Of a stretch of DNA of 64,000 nt, positions 18,508 to 28,677 are shown in pieces. The notes beneath the pieces are model-generated. The model saw only the letters and a program-made list of their open reading frames with translations. It was not told the DNA's origin and did no database searches. The position numbers and the translations under genes are program-made. Each line of letters begins with the position of its first letter. Position 1 is the stretch's first letter. The DNA comes from an uncultured Aquimarina sp. (GTDB taxonomy: Bacteria > Bacteroidota > Bacteroidia > Flavobacteriales > Flavobacteriaceae): positions 83,281-147,280 of the forward strand of contig CANLRN010000003.1 in NCBI GenBank assembly GCA_947493495.1, read 5' to 3'.

Positions 18508-19347
18508 TTAGATTAAGTGTAGGCGATAATCTAAATATGATTTTGCTAATAATCCAATCTTTTGATAATTAGGAACTCTGATACGTGTATTTTTTATTTC
18601 TATTGATGGAGTAGATTTTAACTTATTCAATAACTTTTTATAATATATGTATGCTGTATACACTCCAAATTTAGCTTCAATAGGCAATTTCATGATACCT
18701 TCGAACCCTATATTAAAATCTTCTTCAATTTCTCTAATAATTTTAATTTTCGAAACCTCATCCAATTGGGTGAGATCTGTATTAGGAAAGTAAGTACGGT
18801 TAAGATCTTCGAAATCTGCTTTGAGATCTCTAAGAAAATTGACTTTCTGAAAAGCAGAGCCTAGATGCATAGCACTCTTTTTTAATTCGTCATATTTTTT
18901 TTGATCTCCATTCACGAAAACTTTTAAGCACATTAAACCTACAACATCTGCAGAGCCGTATATATATTCTTTATATTCTTTATCTGTTTGATAATTAGTT
19001 TTGTAGAGATCTAATTTCATGCTTTTCATGAAAGCTTTATACAATTCTGCTTCTATGCCATATGCGTGTACAGTATGCTGAAAAGAATTGAGAATAGGAT
19101 TAAGGCTAATCTTGTTTTCTATAGCCTTGTACATTTCTGTTTCAAAATCTTTGAACAGTGTTTCTTTGTCATACTCATGAAAACTATCAACAATTTCGTC
19201 AGCAAACCGAACAAAACCATAGATGTTATAAATATCTTGTCTGATTGTATCGGATAACATTTTAGATGCTAAGGAGAAGGAAGAACTATAAGAATTAGTA
19301 ACTAACTTACTACATTGTTGGGATACGGTGTCAAAAATGGCTTTCAT
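18508..19347 (-). CDS. crtB: Phytoene synthase CrtB
   Basis: It condenses two geranylgeranyl diphosphates to phytoene. The 279-aa squalene/phytoene synthase fold has both Mg-binding motifs: 'FADEIVDSF' (DxxxD near residue 50) and 'NFLRDLKADFEDL' (DxxxD near 165). The start MKAIFDTVSQQ lies 25 bp after the crtI stop, in one transcription unit with crtI and crtZ. Confidence 0.94.
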   Translation of the reverse strand: MKAIFDTVSQQCSKLVTNSYSSSFSLASKMLSDTIRQDIYNIYGFVRFADEIVDSFHEYDKETLFKDFETEMYKAIENKISLNPILNSFQHTVHAYGIEAELYKAFMKSMKLDLYKTNYQTDKEYKEYIYGSADVVGLMCLKVFVNGDQKKYDELKKSAMHLGSAFQKVNFLRDLKADFEDLNRTYFPNTDLTQLDEVSKIKIIREIEEDFNIGFEGIMKLPIEAKFGVYTAYIYYKKLLNKLKSTPSIEIKNTRIRVPNYQKIGLLAKSYLDYRLHLI

Positions 19348-19372
19348 AATTAAGCTTTATAATGCAGTTATA

Positions 19373-20866
19373 TTAAACAACTTGCAGTTTAGGTTTATTA
19401 TATAATTTATTTTCAGATTCAATAATTCCAGCAACTAATTTACCCGAAATTAATGATGGAGGAACTCCAGGGCCCGGTACTGTGAGTTGACCTGTAAAAT
19501 ATAGATTAGATACTTTTTTGCTTTTCAATTTAGGCCTTAGAAAAGCAGTTTGTAATAATGTATTAGCCATTCCGTAGGCATTTCCTTTGTACGAATTATA
19601 TTCATCGATAAAATCATTAACACAGAACGACTCTTTAAAGATAATATTTTTTATCACATTTTGTCCAGTAAGCTTTTCGAAACGTGTTATGATTTTTTTA
19701 AAATATGCTTCTCTTAATTCTGGGGTATCTTCTAGATTTGGAGCTAGTGGGATAAGAAAAAACCCATTTTCTTTTCCATCAGGTGCAGTTCCTGAATCAG
19801 TAACAGAAGTAAAATTTGCATAAAATAGAGGAGCGGTAGGCCATTTTGGATCATCATAGATTTCTTTGGCGTGTTTGTCAAAACCTGTGTCAAAAAATAG
19901 ATTATGATGATGAATGTTTTTTAGTTTCTTATCAAATCCTACATAAAATAATAATGAAGATGGCGCAAATGTCTTTCGTTCCCAATAAGCTGCCGAATAC
20001 TGACGATATTTTTTACTTAGCAATGATTCGCCGTGATGATAATCAGCACCGCAGAGGATGATATCAGAGTTTATTTTTTTGGATCCAGTAAGTACACCTT
20101 TGGCAATTCCATTTTCTACAATAATTTTTTTTACGGGAGAATTGGTATAAATTTTTACGCCTAGAGATCGGGCTAATTTCTCAATCCCTGATATAACTTG
20201 ATACATCCCTCCTTTAGGGTGCCAGGTTCCTAGTCCAAAATCCGCATAATTCATAAAACTATAAAAAGCAGGAGTATTGCTTGGCTTCGCACCGAGAAAT
20301 AATACTGGAAATTCTAGAATCTGCACCAATTTTTTGTTGGTAAACTCTTTTCTAACTTCTTTAGAGATAGTACTAAAAAATTGGCCTATTTTCTTAATTG
20401 TAGAAGGAGTAACTAATTCTAAAGGTGATATTCCAGGCTTATATACTATATCTTTGATGGCAATATCATAATTTTTTTTTGCAGCTTCAATAAACTTTTT
20501 TAATTTTTCAGAACTTCCTTTTTCTTCATTTTCAAAGGCCTTATAAATTTTTTCTAGTGTATCTTCAATAATAATAGTTTCATTGTTTTTAAAAAATACT
20601 TTATAAGCTGGATTTAATTTTTCTAGATTGTAAAAATTAGAAGCAGTTGTATTAAAATCCTTAAAAAATCGTTCAAAAACATCAGGCATCCAATACCAAG
20701 AAGGCCCTATGTCGAAGGTAAATCCTTGCTTTTTTAATTGTCGAGCTCTTCCTCCTACAGTAGTGTTTTTTTCAAATATAGTTACATCATATCCTAATTT
20801 AGCTAGATAACAAGAAGCTGATAAGGAAGAAAAACCTGAACCAATAATTGTTACTGATTTATCCAT
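19373..20866 (-). CDS. crtI: Phytoene desaturase CrtI
   Basis: This FAD-dependent enzyme introduces double bonds into phytoene to make lycopene. The 497-aa protein opens with the dinucleotide-binding motif 'IIGSGFSSLSASCYLAKLGYDVTIFEKN...GGRA' and ends with the CrtI signature 'YFTGQLTVPGPGVPPSLISGKLVAGII'. Length is typical. It lies 20 bp downstream of the carH-like regulator. Confidence 0.95.
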   Translation of the reverse strand: MDKSVTIIGSGFSSLSASCYLAKLGYDVTIFEKNTTVGGRARQLKKQGFTFDIGPSWYWMPDVFERFFKDFNTTASNFYNLEKLNPAYKVFFKNNETIIIEDTLEKIYKAFENEEKGSSEKLKKFIEAAKKNYDIAIKDIVYKPGISPLELVTPSTIKKIGQFFSTISKEVRKEFTNKKLVQILEFPVLFLGAKPSNTPAFYSFMNYADFGLGTWHPKGGMYQVISGIEKLARSLGVKIYTNSPVKKIIVENGIAKGVLTGSKKINSDIILCGADYHHGESLLSKKYRQYSAAYWERKTFAPSSLLFYVGFDKKLKNIHHHNLFFDTGFDKHAKEIYDDPKWPTAPLFYANFTSVTDSGTAPDGKENGFFLIPLAPNLEDTPELREAYFKKIITRFEKLTGQNVIKNIIFKESFCVNDFIDEYNSYKGNAYGMANTLLQTAFLRPKLKSKKVSNLYFTGQLTVPGPGVPPSLISGKLVAGIIESENKLYNKPKLQVV

Positions 20867-20886
20867 TCTTTGATAATATTATTTTG

Positions 20887-21786
20887 TTATAGTTCATTAA
20901 GTAAATCCGAAATGGATCTAAAAAACTTTTGATTGGGAGCTTCTGGGTTTTTTGAGACTTGTATGATTTGTTTGCCAAGAACCCATAATTCACTATCTCT
21001 TTTTGAACAGATAATTTCATTAAATTGATTTAAGTACTCAGTAATCTTGTCTTTTTCTGGTTTTATCGTAAAATAAGAAACAAAGATCGTGTTTTCATGG
21101 AAAACAAGTATATCTGATAAGTTATGTAATGGAATACTTGGCCCCAAATAAATAGTTTTATATCCGTGAAGTAATATCTCATAGTTTACATATAACAGTC
21201 CTAACTCATGGATTTCATTTTCTGGTAGAAATAATATGAATGCTTTATCCGGTTTCGAAGGCTTGAGGTACTGCAGGCGTTCAATATTAACCAATAATTT
21301 CTGTTTTATCAGATTAGTAACAAAGTGTTCGTGCGAAGGACTTATTGTATTAGTTTGCCATAAAAGACCTATTTCAGTTAGTAACGGTATAAATATTTCT
21401 GTAAAGACCTCTCTAAATGTTCTTGTTTCTATGAGTTGATCATATGTATTTAAGAAAAGATTTAGATCATAATTAAGCATAGCGATCTTCAAGGAATTGA
21501 TCGCGTGGTTTTTAACTTCATTATCAGAAACTATTCTCCTTACATATTCATTAATTTCATCATCGTTTAGTTTAGAAACTCTAGAAATTTTATAACCACT
21601 ATTAACTAAATAAGTGACATTTAATAATTTTTGTAAGTTCTGTAGATTATATGTCCTTATATTTGTCTGTGTACGATCAGGCGAGAGTAAATTGTATCTC
21701 TTTTCCCAGATTCTTATGGTATGCGCTTTTACACCACATAAGTTTTCAAGATCTTTAATACTGAAGTTTTGTTTAATATTGTTCAC
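20887..21786 (-). CDS. MerR-type regulator with B12-binding domains (CarH/LitR-like photoreceptor)
   Basis: The 299-aa protein has an N-terminal MerR helix-turn-helix ('FSIKDLENLCGVKAHTIRIWEKRYNLL', 5-70), a helical B12-cap domain (about 95-180), and a Rossmann B12-binding domain (185-299). The adenosylcobalamin signature W-x9-EH is present ('WQTNTISPSHEH'), as is the lower-ligand motif E-x-H-x-x-G ('EIHELG'). In characterised CarH proteins these bind AdoB12, whose photolysis releases repression of carotenoid genes. It is the first gene of the crtI-crtB-crtZ unit, so it probably also controls its own synthesis. Light sensing is inference from the motifs. Confidence 0.88.
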   Translation of the reverse strand: MNNIKQNFSIKDLENLCGVKAHTIRIWEKRYNLLSPDRTQTNIRTYNLQNLQKLLNVTYLVNSGYKISRVSKLNDDEINEYVRRIVSDNEVKNHAINSLKIAMLNYDLNLFLNTYDQLIETRTFREVFTEIFIPLLTEIGLLWQTNTISPSHEHFVTNLIKQKLLVNIERLQYLKPSKPDKAFILFLPENEIHELGLLYVNYEILLHGYKTIYLGPSIPLHNLSDILVFHENTIFVSYFTIKPEKDKITEYLNQFNEIICSKRDSELWVLGKQIIQVSKNPEAPNQKFFRSISDLLNEL

Positions 21787-21807
21787 TTTTTACCAAAATA
21801 AGTTAAA

Positions 21808-21834
21808 CAAATTTAAATAAAAAGGAATAAACAA
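21808..21834 (-). promoter_or_regulatory. Candidate promoter of the carotenoid operon
   Basis: On the minus strand TAAATTTG (21815-21808) matches TAnnTTTG, with a TTG 16 nt upstream, slightly closer than the usual 19. The predicted leader is about 15 nt. A CarH-like repressor would be expected to bind over this region. Confidence 0.4.
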
Positions 21835-21850
21835 TAATAGTATACGTGTT

Positions 21851-21972
21851 AAAAAAAAGATTTTTTTTGTTAAAATCTTAATGGTAAGGATATTATTTTT
21901 GCTAAAAAAACACAGATTCTGCGTAAGAATAGTATTTCTGTTGTTAACTATCTAACAAAAAAATCTTTTTTT
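21851..21972. repeat. A/T-rich inverted repeat in the carH-GH16 intergenic region
   Basis: AAAAAAAAGATTTTTTTTGTT and, 80 bp later, AACAAAAAAATCTTTTTTT are inverted copies differing only in A/T run length. The 592-bp gap from 21787 to 22378 is otherwise very AT-rich with no gene I can support. Confidence 0.5.
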
Positions 21973-22378
21973 CTTGATGTTTATATGATAAAAAATAACG
22001 TGTTCATTTTTAATAAATTAAGTTATATTATAAGAGAGAAGAGAGCAGAGTAGAAGTAAAGAAAGAGGTTTTTTTAAACTATTTTTTTAATACTATTGAC
22101 TTGTAATGTAAACTATTGTGATATATTATTTCGCAATTAAAAAATATTTAATTTTATTAAAAATTATTTGCTAATCAATACTCTACAAGATCATAATAAT
22201 TTTGAATAGTATTAATTGAAACAACTTACATTTTATTTTTTTGAAAACATGGATTTTTTGTAGTTTAGTCCCAATAGTTCACAGTTTTATAATATATAAG
22301 AAAAAAAATATAATTGATTTCAAGATTACGATAAGACTTACCTTTTTTAAATTAACAAACAAAAACACCTTACAAATT

Positions 22379-23350
22379 ATGAAAACGTACAAATTTTTAG
22401 TAGTCATTTTGTGCATTATTTTATTATCATGTAGTTCTGATGATACTAATGATACTAATGCTATGAACCCTGAGCCTCCTGAACCTCCGATATCTCAAGA
22501 ACCAATTGATCTTACAGCTCTTGATCCTAATTTCCCTTCTTTTGTTTCGATAGATGACACTACACCAGCTACTATGAAATGGGTAAAAGTAGAAGAAATG
22601 TCAGATGAATTTGATGTTTGGGATAGTGATAAATGGGAAAATTCATTTTGGAATTATGAAAACACACCCGTTTGGATGACAAATGAAAACTCTGGAGTCG
22701 AGGATGGTAAAATGTTTATAAAAGCTACTTTACGAGATGATCCTGAGAGTTGGTTTCAGACAGCAAGAATTCATTCTAAAGCTCAAATAAGTTTTCCGAT
22801 GTATACTGAATGCAGTATGAAAACTGCTCATATTTCTGCATTTAATACATTTTGGATGAATAATGGAGATATCAATAATCGTGATGAAATTGATATTGTC
22901 GAAAATAATTCGAATCCTACTGCAGAGTGTAGAGATCAATCAAACAAACCTGCAGGCTTTCCTTGGACGCCTTGGTTGTTTCCAACCCAAATGAATTCAC
23001 AATATTTTATTGCAGAAAACGGTACTACAGAAAGGCATGAAGATAATTTTGATACTCGATTTTTGTCTGATAGGAATCCCAATAAAGGTAAAACCTGGAA
23101 TGAAGCCTATCATATTGTAGGGGCTTGGTGGATCGATGAACGAAATGTTCAGTTCTATTTAGACGGAGAACCGGCAGGTAAAATAACTACCCAACAAGAT
23201 TTCACCAGAGAATTAGAACTCATCTGGGATTTATGGACTTTTGAAGAGTGTAATATTGGAGGACTTCCGCAAAAAGAAGAATTAAATGATGATACAATCA
23301 ATACAATGCGTGTAGATTGGGTTCGTACGTGGAAACTAGAGCCAAAATAG
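22379..23350 (+). CDS. GH16 family glycoside hydrolase lipoprotein (agarase/porphyranase-like)
   Basis: GH16 enzymes cleave beta-1,3 or beta-1,4 bonds in laminarin, agar, porphyran or carrageenan. The start MKTYKFLVVILC (22379) is chosen because it begins the lipoprotein signal ending 'LLSCSSDD'; the 46 extra residues of the ORF track lack any sense. The catalytic motif ExDxxE is seen in 'NRDEIDIVENN' (about residues 166-176). 'SDEFDVWDSDKWENSFWNY' and the end 'MRVDWVRTWKLEP' resemble the red-algal galactan-active subgroups. There is no carbohydrate-binding module. No SusC/SusD pair lies nearby, so it is not part of an obvious utilisation locus. Confidence 0.85.
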   Translation: MKTYKFLVVILCIILLSCSSDDTNDTNAMNPEPPEPPISQEPIDLTALDPNFPSFVSIDDTTPATMKWVKVEEMSDEFDVWDSDKWENSFWNYENTPVWMTNENSGVEDGKMFIKATLRDDPESWFQTARIHSKAQISFPMYTECSMKTAHISAFNTFWMNNGDINNRDEIDIVENNSNPTAECRDQSNKPAGFPWTPWLFPTQMNSQYFIAENGTTERHEDNFDTRFLSDRNPNKGKTWNEAYHIVGAWWIDERNVQFYLDGEPAGKITTQQDFTRELELIWDLWTFEECNIGGLPQKEELNDDTINTMRVDWVRTWKLEPK

Positions 23351-23377
23351 GCGAGCTATTTCCTTACTAAATCTTTA

Positions 23378-23412
23378 CAAAAACTACCTATATTAATTTT
23401 AGGTAGTTTTTG
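23378..23412 (+). terminator. Intrinsic terminator after the GH16 gene
   Basis: CAAAAACTACCTA and TAGGTAGTTTTTG form a perfect 13-bp stem with a 9-nt loop. Confidence 0.85.
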
Positions 23413-23477
23413 CATTTAAAGACCTCAAAAATAGATGCCATTAATATTTTGATCATTAGCTAATGGCTTAAGTCTAT

Positions 23478-23798
23478 TGTGCTTTTAGTCCTAAATTAGG
23501 AAATGTAACCATAAAACCATATTCAGATTTTTTACTGCATGATATGGGAGAAGAATTAGCAGATGATCGTCCAGATTTTGTGGCTAATGGTAGAGAATGG
23601 CGTACTCAACCGCTTTGGGGTATTGGATTGATCGCTACTGTAAATGATCATACATTCTTTTTGCACGATGGTAGAGCAAGAAATATAGAAGAAGCGATAT
23701 TGTGGCACGGAGGCGAAGCAGAGTCAAGTAAACAAGGTTTTGTAAATCTCGAAAAAGAACAAAGAGGACAATTGATTGATTTTATAAATTCTCTATAA
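23478..23798 (+). pseudogene. C-terminal remnant of a di-haem oxidoreductase (DUF1111 type)
   Basis: The frame reads 'SPKLGNVTIKPYSDFLLHDMGEELADDRPDFVANGREWRTQPLWGIGLIATVNDHTFFLHDGRARNIEEAILWHGGEA', the conserved C-terminus of di-haem oxidoreductases of about 450 aa. An in-frame TAA lies just upstream (about 23474), and no CxxCH haem motif or signal peptide is present. At least three quarters of the gene is missing. The ATG-started 84-aa ORF at 23544 is therefore not a functional gene. In this phylum such oxidoreductases commonly neighbour imelysins, as here. Confidence 0.85.
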
Positions 23799-23818
23799 TT
23801 GAAGTAAATTATACAATT

Positions 23819-24906
23819 ATGAAAACAAAAAAAATAAAAATCATATTTTGGCTATTTATTGGTTGCATCATTTCTTGTAATGAAGATGACCCAGAAACAA
23901 ATACAAGTAATTTTGATGTAAAAGAACTTTTAGAAGATGTCTCTACAAATAATATAGTAGTTGCAGTCAATGAATTTAGAATAGAATCAGAAATACTAAA
24001 TGCTAGTATCGAGGCATACTTAGGAGATAGTACTGAACAGAATTTGATAGCAGCTAGAGATCAATGGAAAACCATAGCATTAACTTATGCTTCAATTTAT
24101 GCATTTAATATCGGAGAAGTAAGAGCTCGTTTTTTTCATCAGGCTTTGTATAATTGGCCTACTTTACCTAATGCAATAGAAAGTTTTATTTCAGATAATT
24201 CGACGATTGACAAAATCTAATAAATTCAATCAGTCCACAAGCCAAAACATTATCAGGATTAGAATATTTACTATTTGGCGATGATGTAAATAGTATCAAT
24301 CAAAAATTCCTAGCGTCAGAAAAAAGAAAAAAATATACAAGACTAATATCTTTAGAGTTAAAAAATAACGCAGCTAGATTACTAAATGTGTGGGATGAGT
24401 CTGGAGAAAGATATATAAATGTTTTTATCAATAGTCAAGCAATAGGTATTGAAGGTTCTTTTAATAGATTATATAATGGTTTATTTAATCTAATAGACAC
24501 GGCTAAGGTTACTAAAATAGGAAAACCAGCAGGTTTAGAGAATTCAGAAAATACGAATCCAGAACTTACCCAAGCTTATTTCAGTACTTCTTCATTAGAT
24601 ATAATAAGAGTTAACATACAAAGTGTTGAATAAGTCTATTTTAATGCCGATGGATTAGGGATTTCAGATTATGTTTTTTCAGTGATTAGAAACCAAGAGC
24701 TTAATGATGCTATTAAAAATAAGATAAACGAGATATATACAGCTATAGATACAATACCAGTATCGTTATTTGAAGCAATTACTACGAATTCAGAACAAGT
24801 AGCTACTTTACACATGAAACTTAACGAATTAGGAATTTTATTTAGTGTAGATGTAAGAAGTATTTTGTCTATTATCATAACTTCTACAGATAATGATGGA
24901 GATTAA
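23819..24906 (+). pseudogene. Imelysin-family lipoprotein gene broken by a frameshift and a stop
   Basis: The first part (23819-24220) has a lipoprotein signal ('FWLFIGCIISCNEDD') and the imelysin start ('ALTYASIYAFNIGEVRARFFHQALYNWP'). At about 24211-24220 the frame shifts by one, after which the text continues 'INSISPQAKTLSGLEYLLFGDD', an imelysin hallmark. A TAA at 24631 then interrupts the second part, but the same frame resumes with 'VYFNADGLGISDYV' to the end at 24906. The three short ORFs in the track are pieces of this one gene of about 360 codons. Imelysins are periplasmic or surface iron-uptake-linked proteins. Confidence 0.88.
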
Positions 24907-25119
24907 TTTACACGGTGTATGTAATAAAAAATTATATTAGCTGTGAAGACTCATACCTGTTGTTTGAATTTACTGTAAAATAGAGTTGTATTTTTGTTCT
25001 GAAATGAAGGTCAAAAAGGATATCTTAGTTCATAAACTTGAAACAATAAGAGTTTCTTCATAAAGCTTCATTAGCAAAGACGGTACTATAATGGTATTGT
25101 TGTAATCAACTCAAGAATA

Positions 25120-26160
25120 ATGAAAAATAGTATTGTAAAGTTTGTAGTGCTCATACAGCTATGTGTATGCAGTATAGCTTTTTCACAAGAGCAAAAAGAA
25201 ACATTAAAAGCACTTATTTTGGATGGTTCTAATAATCATTATGTATGGCCTAAGACCTCATTTATGATGAAAGATTATTTAGAAAAAACTGATCTTTTTG
25301 AAGTAACAATTTCTAGATTAGATACAATATGGAAAGGATTTAAATACGCCCCAGATAGGCCAGAGGCTCATGATTATTTTGTTACAGAATTTGCTCTAGA
25401 TTCAGTACAGAGACCTAGTACCGAAGAGGCTTTAAAAACAACTGATTTCGAAGTTGATCTAAAAGAATATGACCTAATTATATCAAATTTAGGCGCTTTT
25501 ACCCCTATTTGGTCCGAAGAGATGAAAAATAGATTCGTACAATTTATAAAACAAGGAGGAGGATTAGTAGTAGTACACGCTGCAAATAACGCTTGGGGCG
25601 ATTGGGATGCCTATAATGAAATGATTGGGCTTGGAGCTTGGGGAGGTAGGGATGAGTCTTCTGGACCATTTGTATACATAGATGAAGCAGGAAGAGTTCA
25701 AAAAGAGTATGCTCCTGGGATATGCGGCTCTCATGGGCAAGAACACGAGTTTGTGATCACTCACCAACAGCCTAATCATCCTATTCTAAAAGGACTTCCG
25801 AAACAATGGCTCCATGCTAATGATGAACTATATGATCGTATGAGAGGACCATTTATTAATACAACGATACTTGCTACCGCCTATTCTGATCCAGAAATTA
25901 ACAAGAAATCGTATGAACCCGTATTGCCTGGAACAGGAAAAAATGTTCCAATACTAATGGCAATACATTATGGAAAAGGCAGGATTTTTCATAGTACCCT
26001 CGGCCATTTTGATTACTCTATGGAGAGCATTGGGTTTATGACTACATTTCAGCGTGGTGCAGAATGGGCAGCAACTGGTAAAGTCACTCAAAATCCCCCT
26101 AAAGATTTCCCTACGGTAAATGCTTCAAAATCGACAAAGTGGATTCGTCACAAGAAGTAG
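25120..26160 (+). CDS. Secreted ThuA-like domain protein
   Basis: The 346-aa protein has a signal peptide ('FVVLIQLCVCSIAFSQ') and a ThuA (class I glutamine-amidotransferase-like) fold: 'ALILDGSNNHYVWPKTS', 'YDLIISNLGAF', 'GGGLVVVHAANNAWGDW', 'PILMAIHYGKGRIFHSTLGHF'. ThuA-like proteins are linked to sugar metabolism, often 3-keto sugars, and are abundant in saccharolytic Bacteroidota. Substrate unknown. It is a single gene separated by about 215 bp from the imelysin pseudogene and 227 bp from pfkA; neither gap holds anything I recognise. Confidence 0.85.
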   Translation: MKNSIVKFVVLIQLCVCSIAFSQEQKETLKALILDGSNNHYVWPKTSFMMKDYLEKTDLFEVTISRLDTIWKGFKYAPDRPEAHDYFVTEFALDSVQRPSTEEALKTTDFEVDLKEYDLIISNLGAFTPIWSEEMKNRFVQFIKQGGGLVVVHAANNAWGDWDAYNEMIGLGAWGGRDESSGPFVYIDEAGRVQKEYAPGICGSHGQEHEFVITHQQPNHPILKGLPKQWLHANDELYDRMRGPFINTTILATAYSDPEINKKSYEPVLPGTGKNVPILMAIHYGKGRIFHSTLGHFDYSMESIGFMTTFQRGAEWAATGKVTQNPPKDFPTVNASKSTKWIRHKK

Positions 26161-26387
26161 TTGCCTGATCTTAGTTGTAGAAATTACGAACAAAAACTGG
26201 TATTAAATAAGATCGTATGGAAACAATCGACTTTTGATAGGAGTTTACTTATTTAATAACAGAATGCATGAAAATATATTAAAATCACACCTTTTTTGGT
26301 GGTAATTGTTGAATTTATTAACCGAAAACGTTATAGATTTTAATCAAATTAGGTTATTATATGCAATAGCGATAGATTTGACTCGGA

Positions 26388-27374
26388 ATGATAAAAAAAG
26401 TAGACAATATTGCTGTGCTTACCTCAGGAGGAGATGCCCCAGGAATGAATGCTGCCATACGGGCAGTAGTTCGTGCGTGTAGCTATTTTGGTATTAATTG
26501 TTTTGGTGTCTATAAAGGATATGAAGGCCTTATAGATAATCAAATTGAAGAACTCAATGCCCGTTCAGTACGAAATATTATTAATAAAGGCGGTACGTTT
26601 CTGAAATCTGCTCGTTCTAAGGATTTTAGAACTAAAGAAGGAAGACAAAAAGCATATGATAATTTAATAAAAAATAATATAGATGCTCTTATCGTAATTG
26701 GTGGTGATGGTAGTTTTACAGGAGCATTAAAATTATCAGAAGAATTCAATTTTCGTGTAGTTGGTATCCCAGGAACGATTGATAATGATATTAATGGTAC
26801 AGATTATACCATAGGATATGATACAGCATTGAATACGGTAGTAGAAGCTATTGATAAAATTAGAGATACTGCTAGTTCGCACAATCGCTTATTTCTGATA
26901 GAAGTGATGGGTAGAGATGCTGGTGATATTGCATTAAATGCGGGTATTGGAGCAGGAGCAGAAGAAATACTCATCCCAGAAGAAGACATGGGTGTAGATA
27001 GACTTATAGAATCTCTAAAGAAAAGTAAGAAATCAGGTAAAACCTCTAGCATAATAGTAGTAGCAGAAGGAGATAAATCAGGAAAGAATATTTTCGAACT
27101 TGGAGAATATGTTGAAGAAAACTTAGAAGAATATGAAGTTAGAGTTTCTGTATTAGGTCATATACAAAGAGGCGGGTCACCCAGTTGTTATGACAGAGTA
27201 TTAGCTAGTAAATTAGGTGTTGGTGCAGTAGAAGCCTTATTGGAAGGAAAAAGTGAAGTAATGATTGGTATTGTACACAAACAAGTTACTATTGTTCCCT
27301 TAAAAACTGCTTTGGCTAAACGAGCACATAAATACGATAGATTAATTAAAGTTGCTGATATTACATCAGTATAA
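26388..27374 (+). CDS. pfkA: 6-phosphofructokinase
   Basis: It phosphorylates fructose 6-phosphate with ATP at the committed step of glycolysis. The 328-aa protein shows the ATP site 'TSGGDAPGMNAAIRAV', 'GGDGSFTGA', the catalytic 'GIPGTIDNDINGTDYTIGYDTA' and 'GHIQRGGSPSCYDR'. A TAGATTTG element (26373-26380) lies directly upstream as a possible -7 box, although no -33 TTG is seen. It is co-oriented with gap 45 bp downstream. Confidence 0.96.
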   Translation: MIKKVDNIAVLTSGGDAPGMNAAIRAVVRACSYFGINCFGVYKGYEGLIDNQIEELNARSVRNIINKGGTFLKSARSKDFRTKEGRQKAYDNLIKNNIDALIVIGGDGSFTGALKLSEEFNFRVVGIPGTIDNDINGTDYTIGYDTALNTVVEAIDKIRDTASSHNRLFLIEVMGRDAGDIALNAGIGAGAEEILIPEEDMGVDRLIESLKKSKKSGKTSSIIVVAEGDKSGKNIFELGEYVEENLEEYEVRVSVLGHIQRGGSPSCYDRVLASKLGVGAVEALLEGKSEVMIGIVHKQVTIVPLKTALAKRAHKYDRLIKVADITSV

Positions 27375-28421
<1,047 letters not shown>

Positions 28422-28440
28422 AATAGTTAACCGAACATAT

Positions 28441-28471
28441 AAAGCCCTGATATGTAGTATTAGGGCTTTTT
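28441..28471 (+). terminator. Intrinsic terminator after gap
   Basis: AAAGCCCTGATA and TATTAGGGCTTT pair with a short loop and are followed by TT. The rest of the 256-bp gap to the next gene shows nothing notable. Confidence 0.8.
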
Positions 28472-28677
28472 AGTAGTCTCAAAAAAATAGGTAAAACTAT
28501 ACACTTTAGTATATTTGGTTTTAGTCTTTTAACTTTATTGTCAATAAAGTTTAAGCTGATTATTGGCAAAAGGCAAAGAGCTAGAGTAATAAAACATGTG
28601 ATGTTTTTTATCAGAGTAGTTTTTCCAATGCATAAACCAGATTTAATTACTGATTTAACCTGTAATACATTATAAAA

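Noticed and set aside
22241-23350. GH16 gene as part of a polysaccharide utilisation locus
   Set aside because: No SusC/SusD pair, sulfatase or further glycoside hydrolase lies nearby; neighbours are a pseudogene pair and the carotenoid operon.
24388-24906. Two separate small ORFs (81 and 74 aa)
   Set aside because: They are pieces of one imelysin gene broken by a frameshift and a stop, as the continuous family sequence shows.
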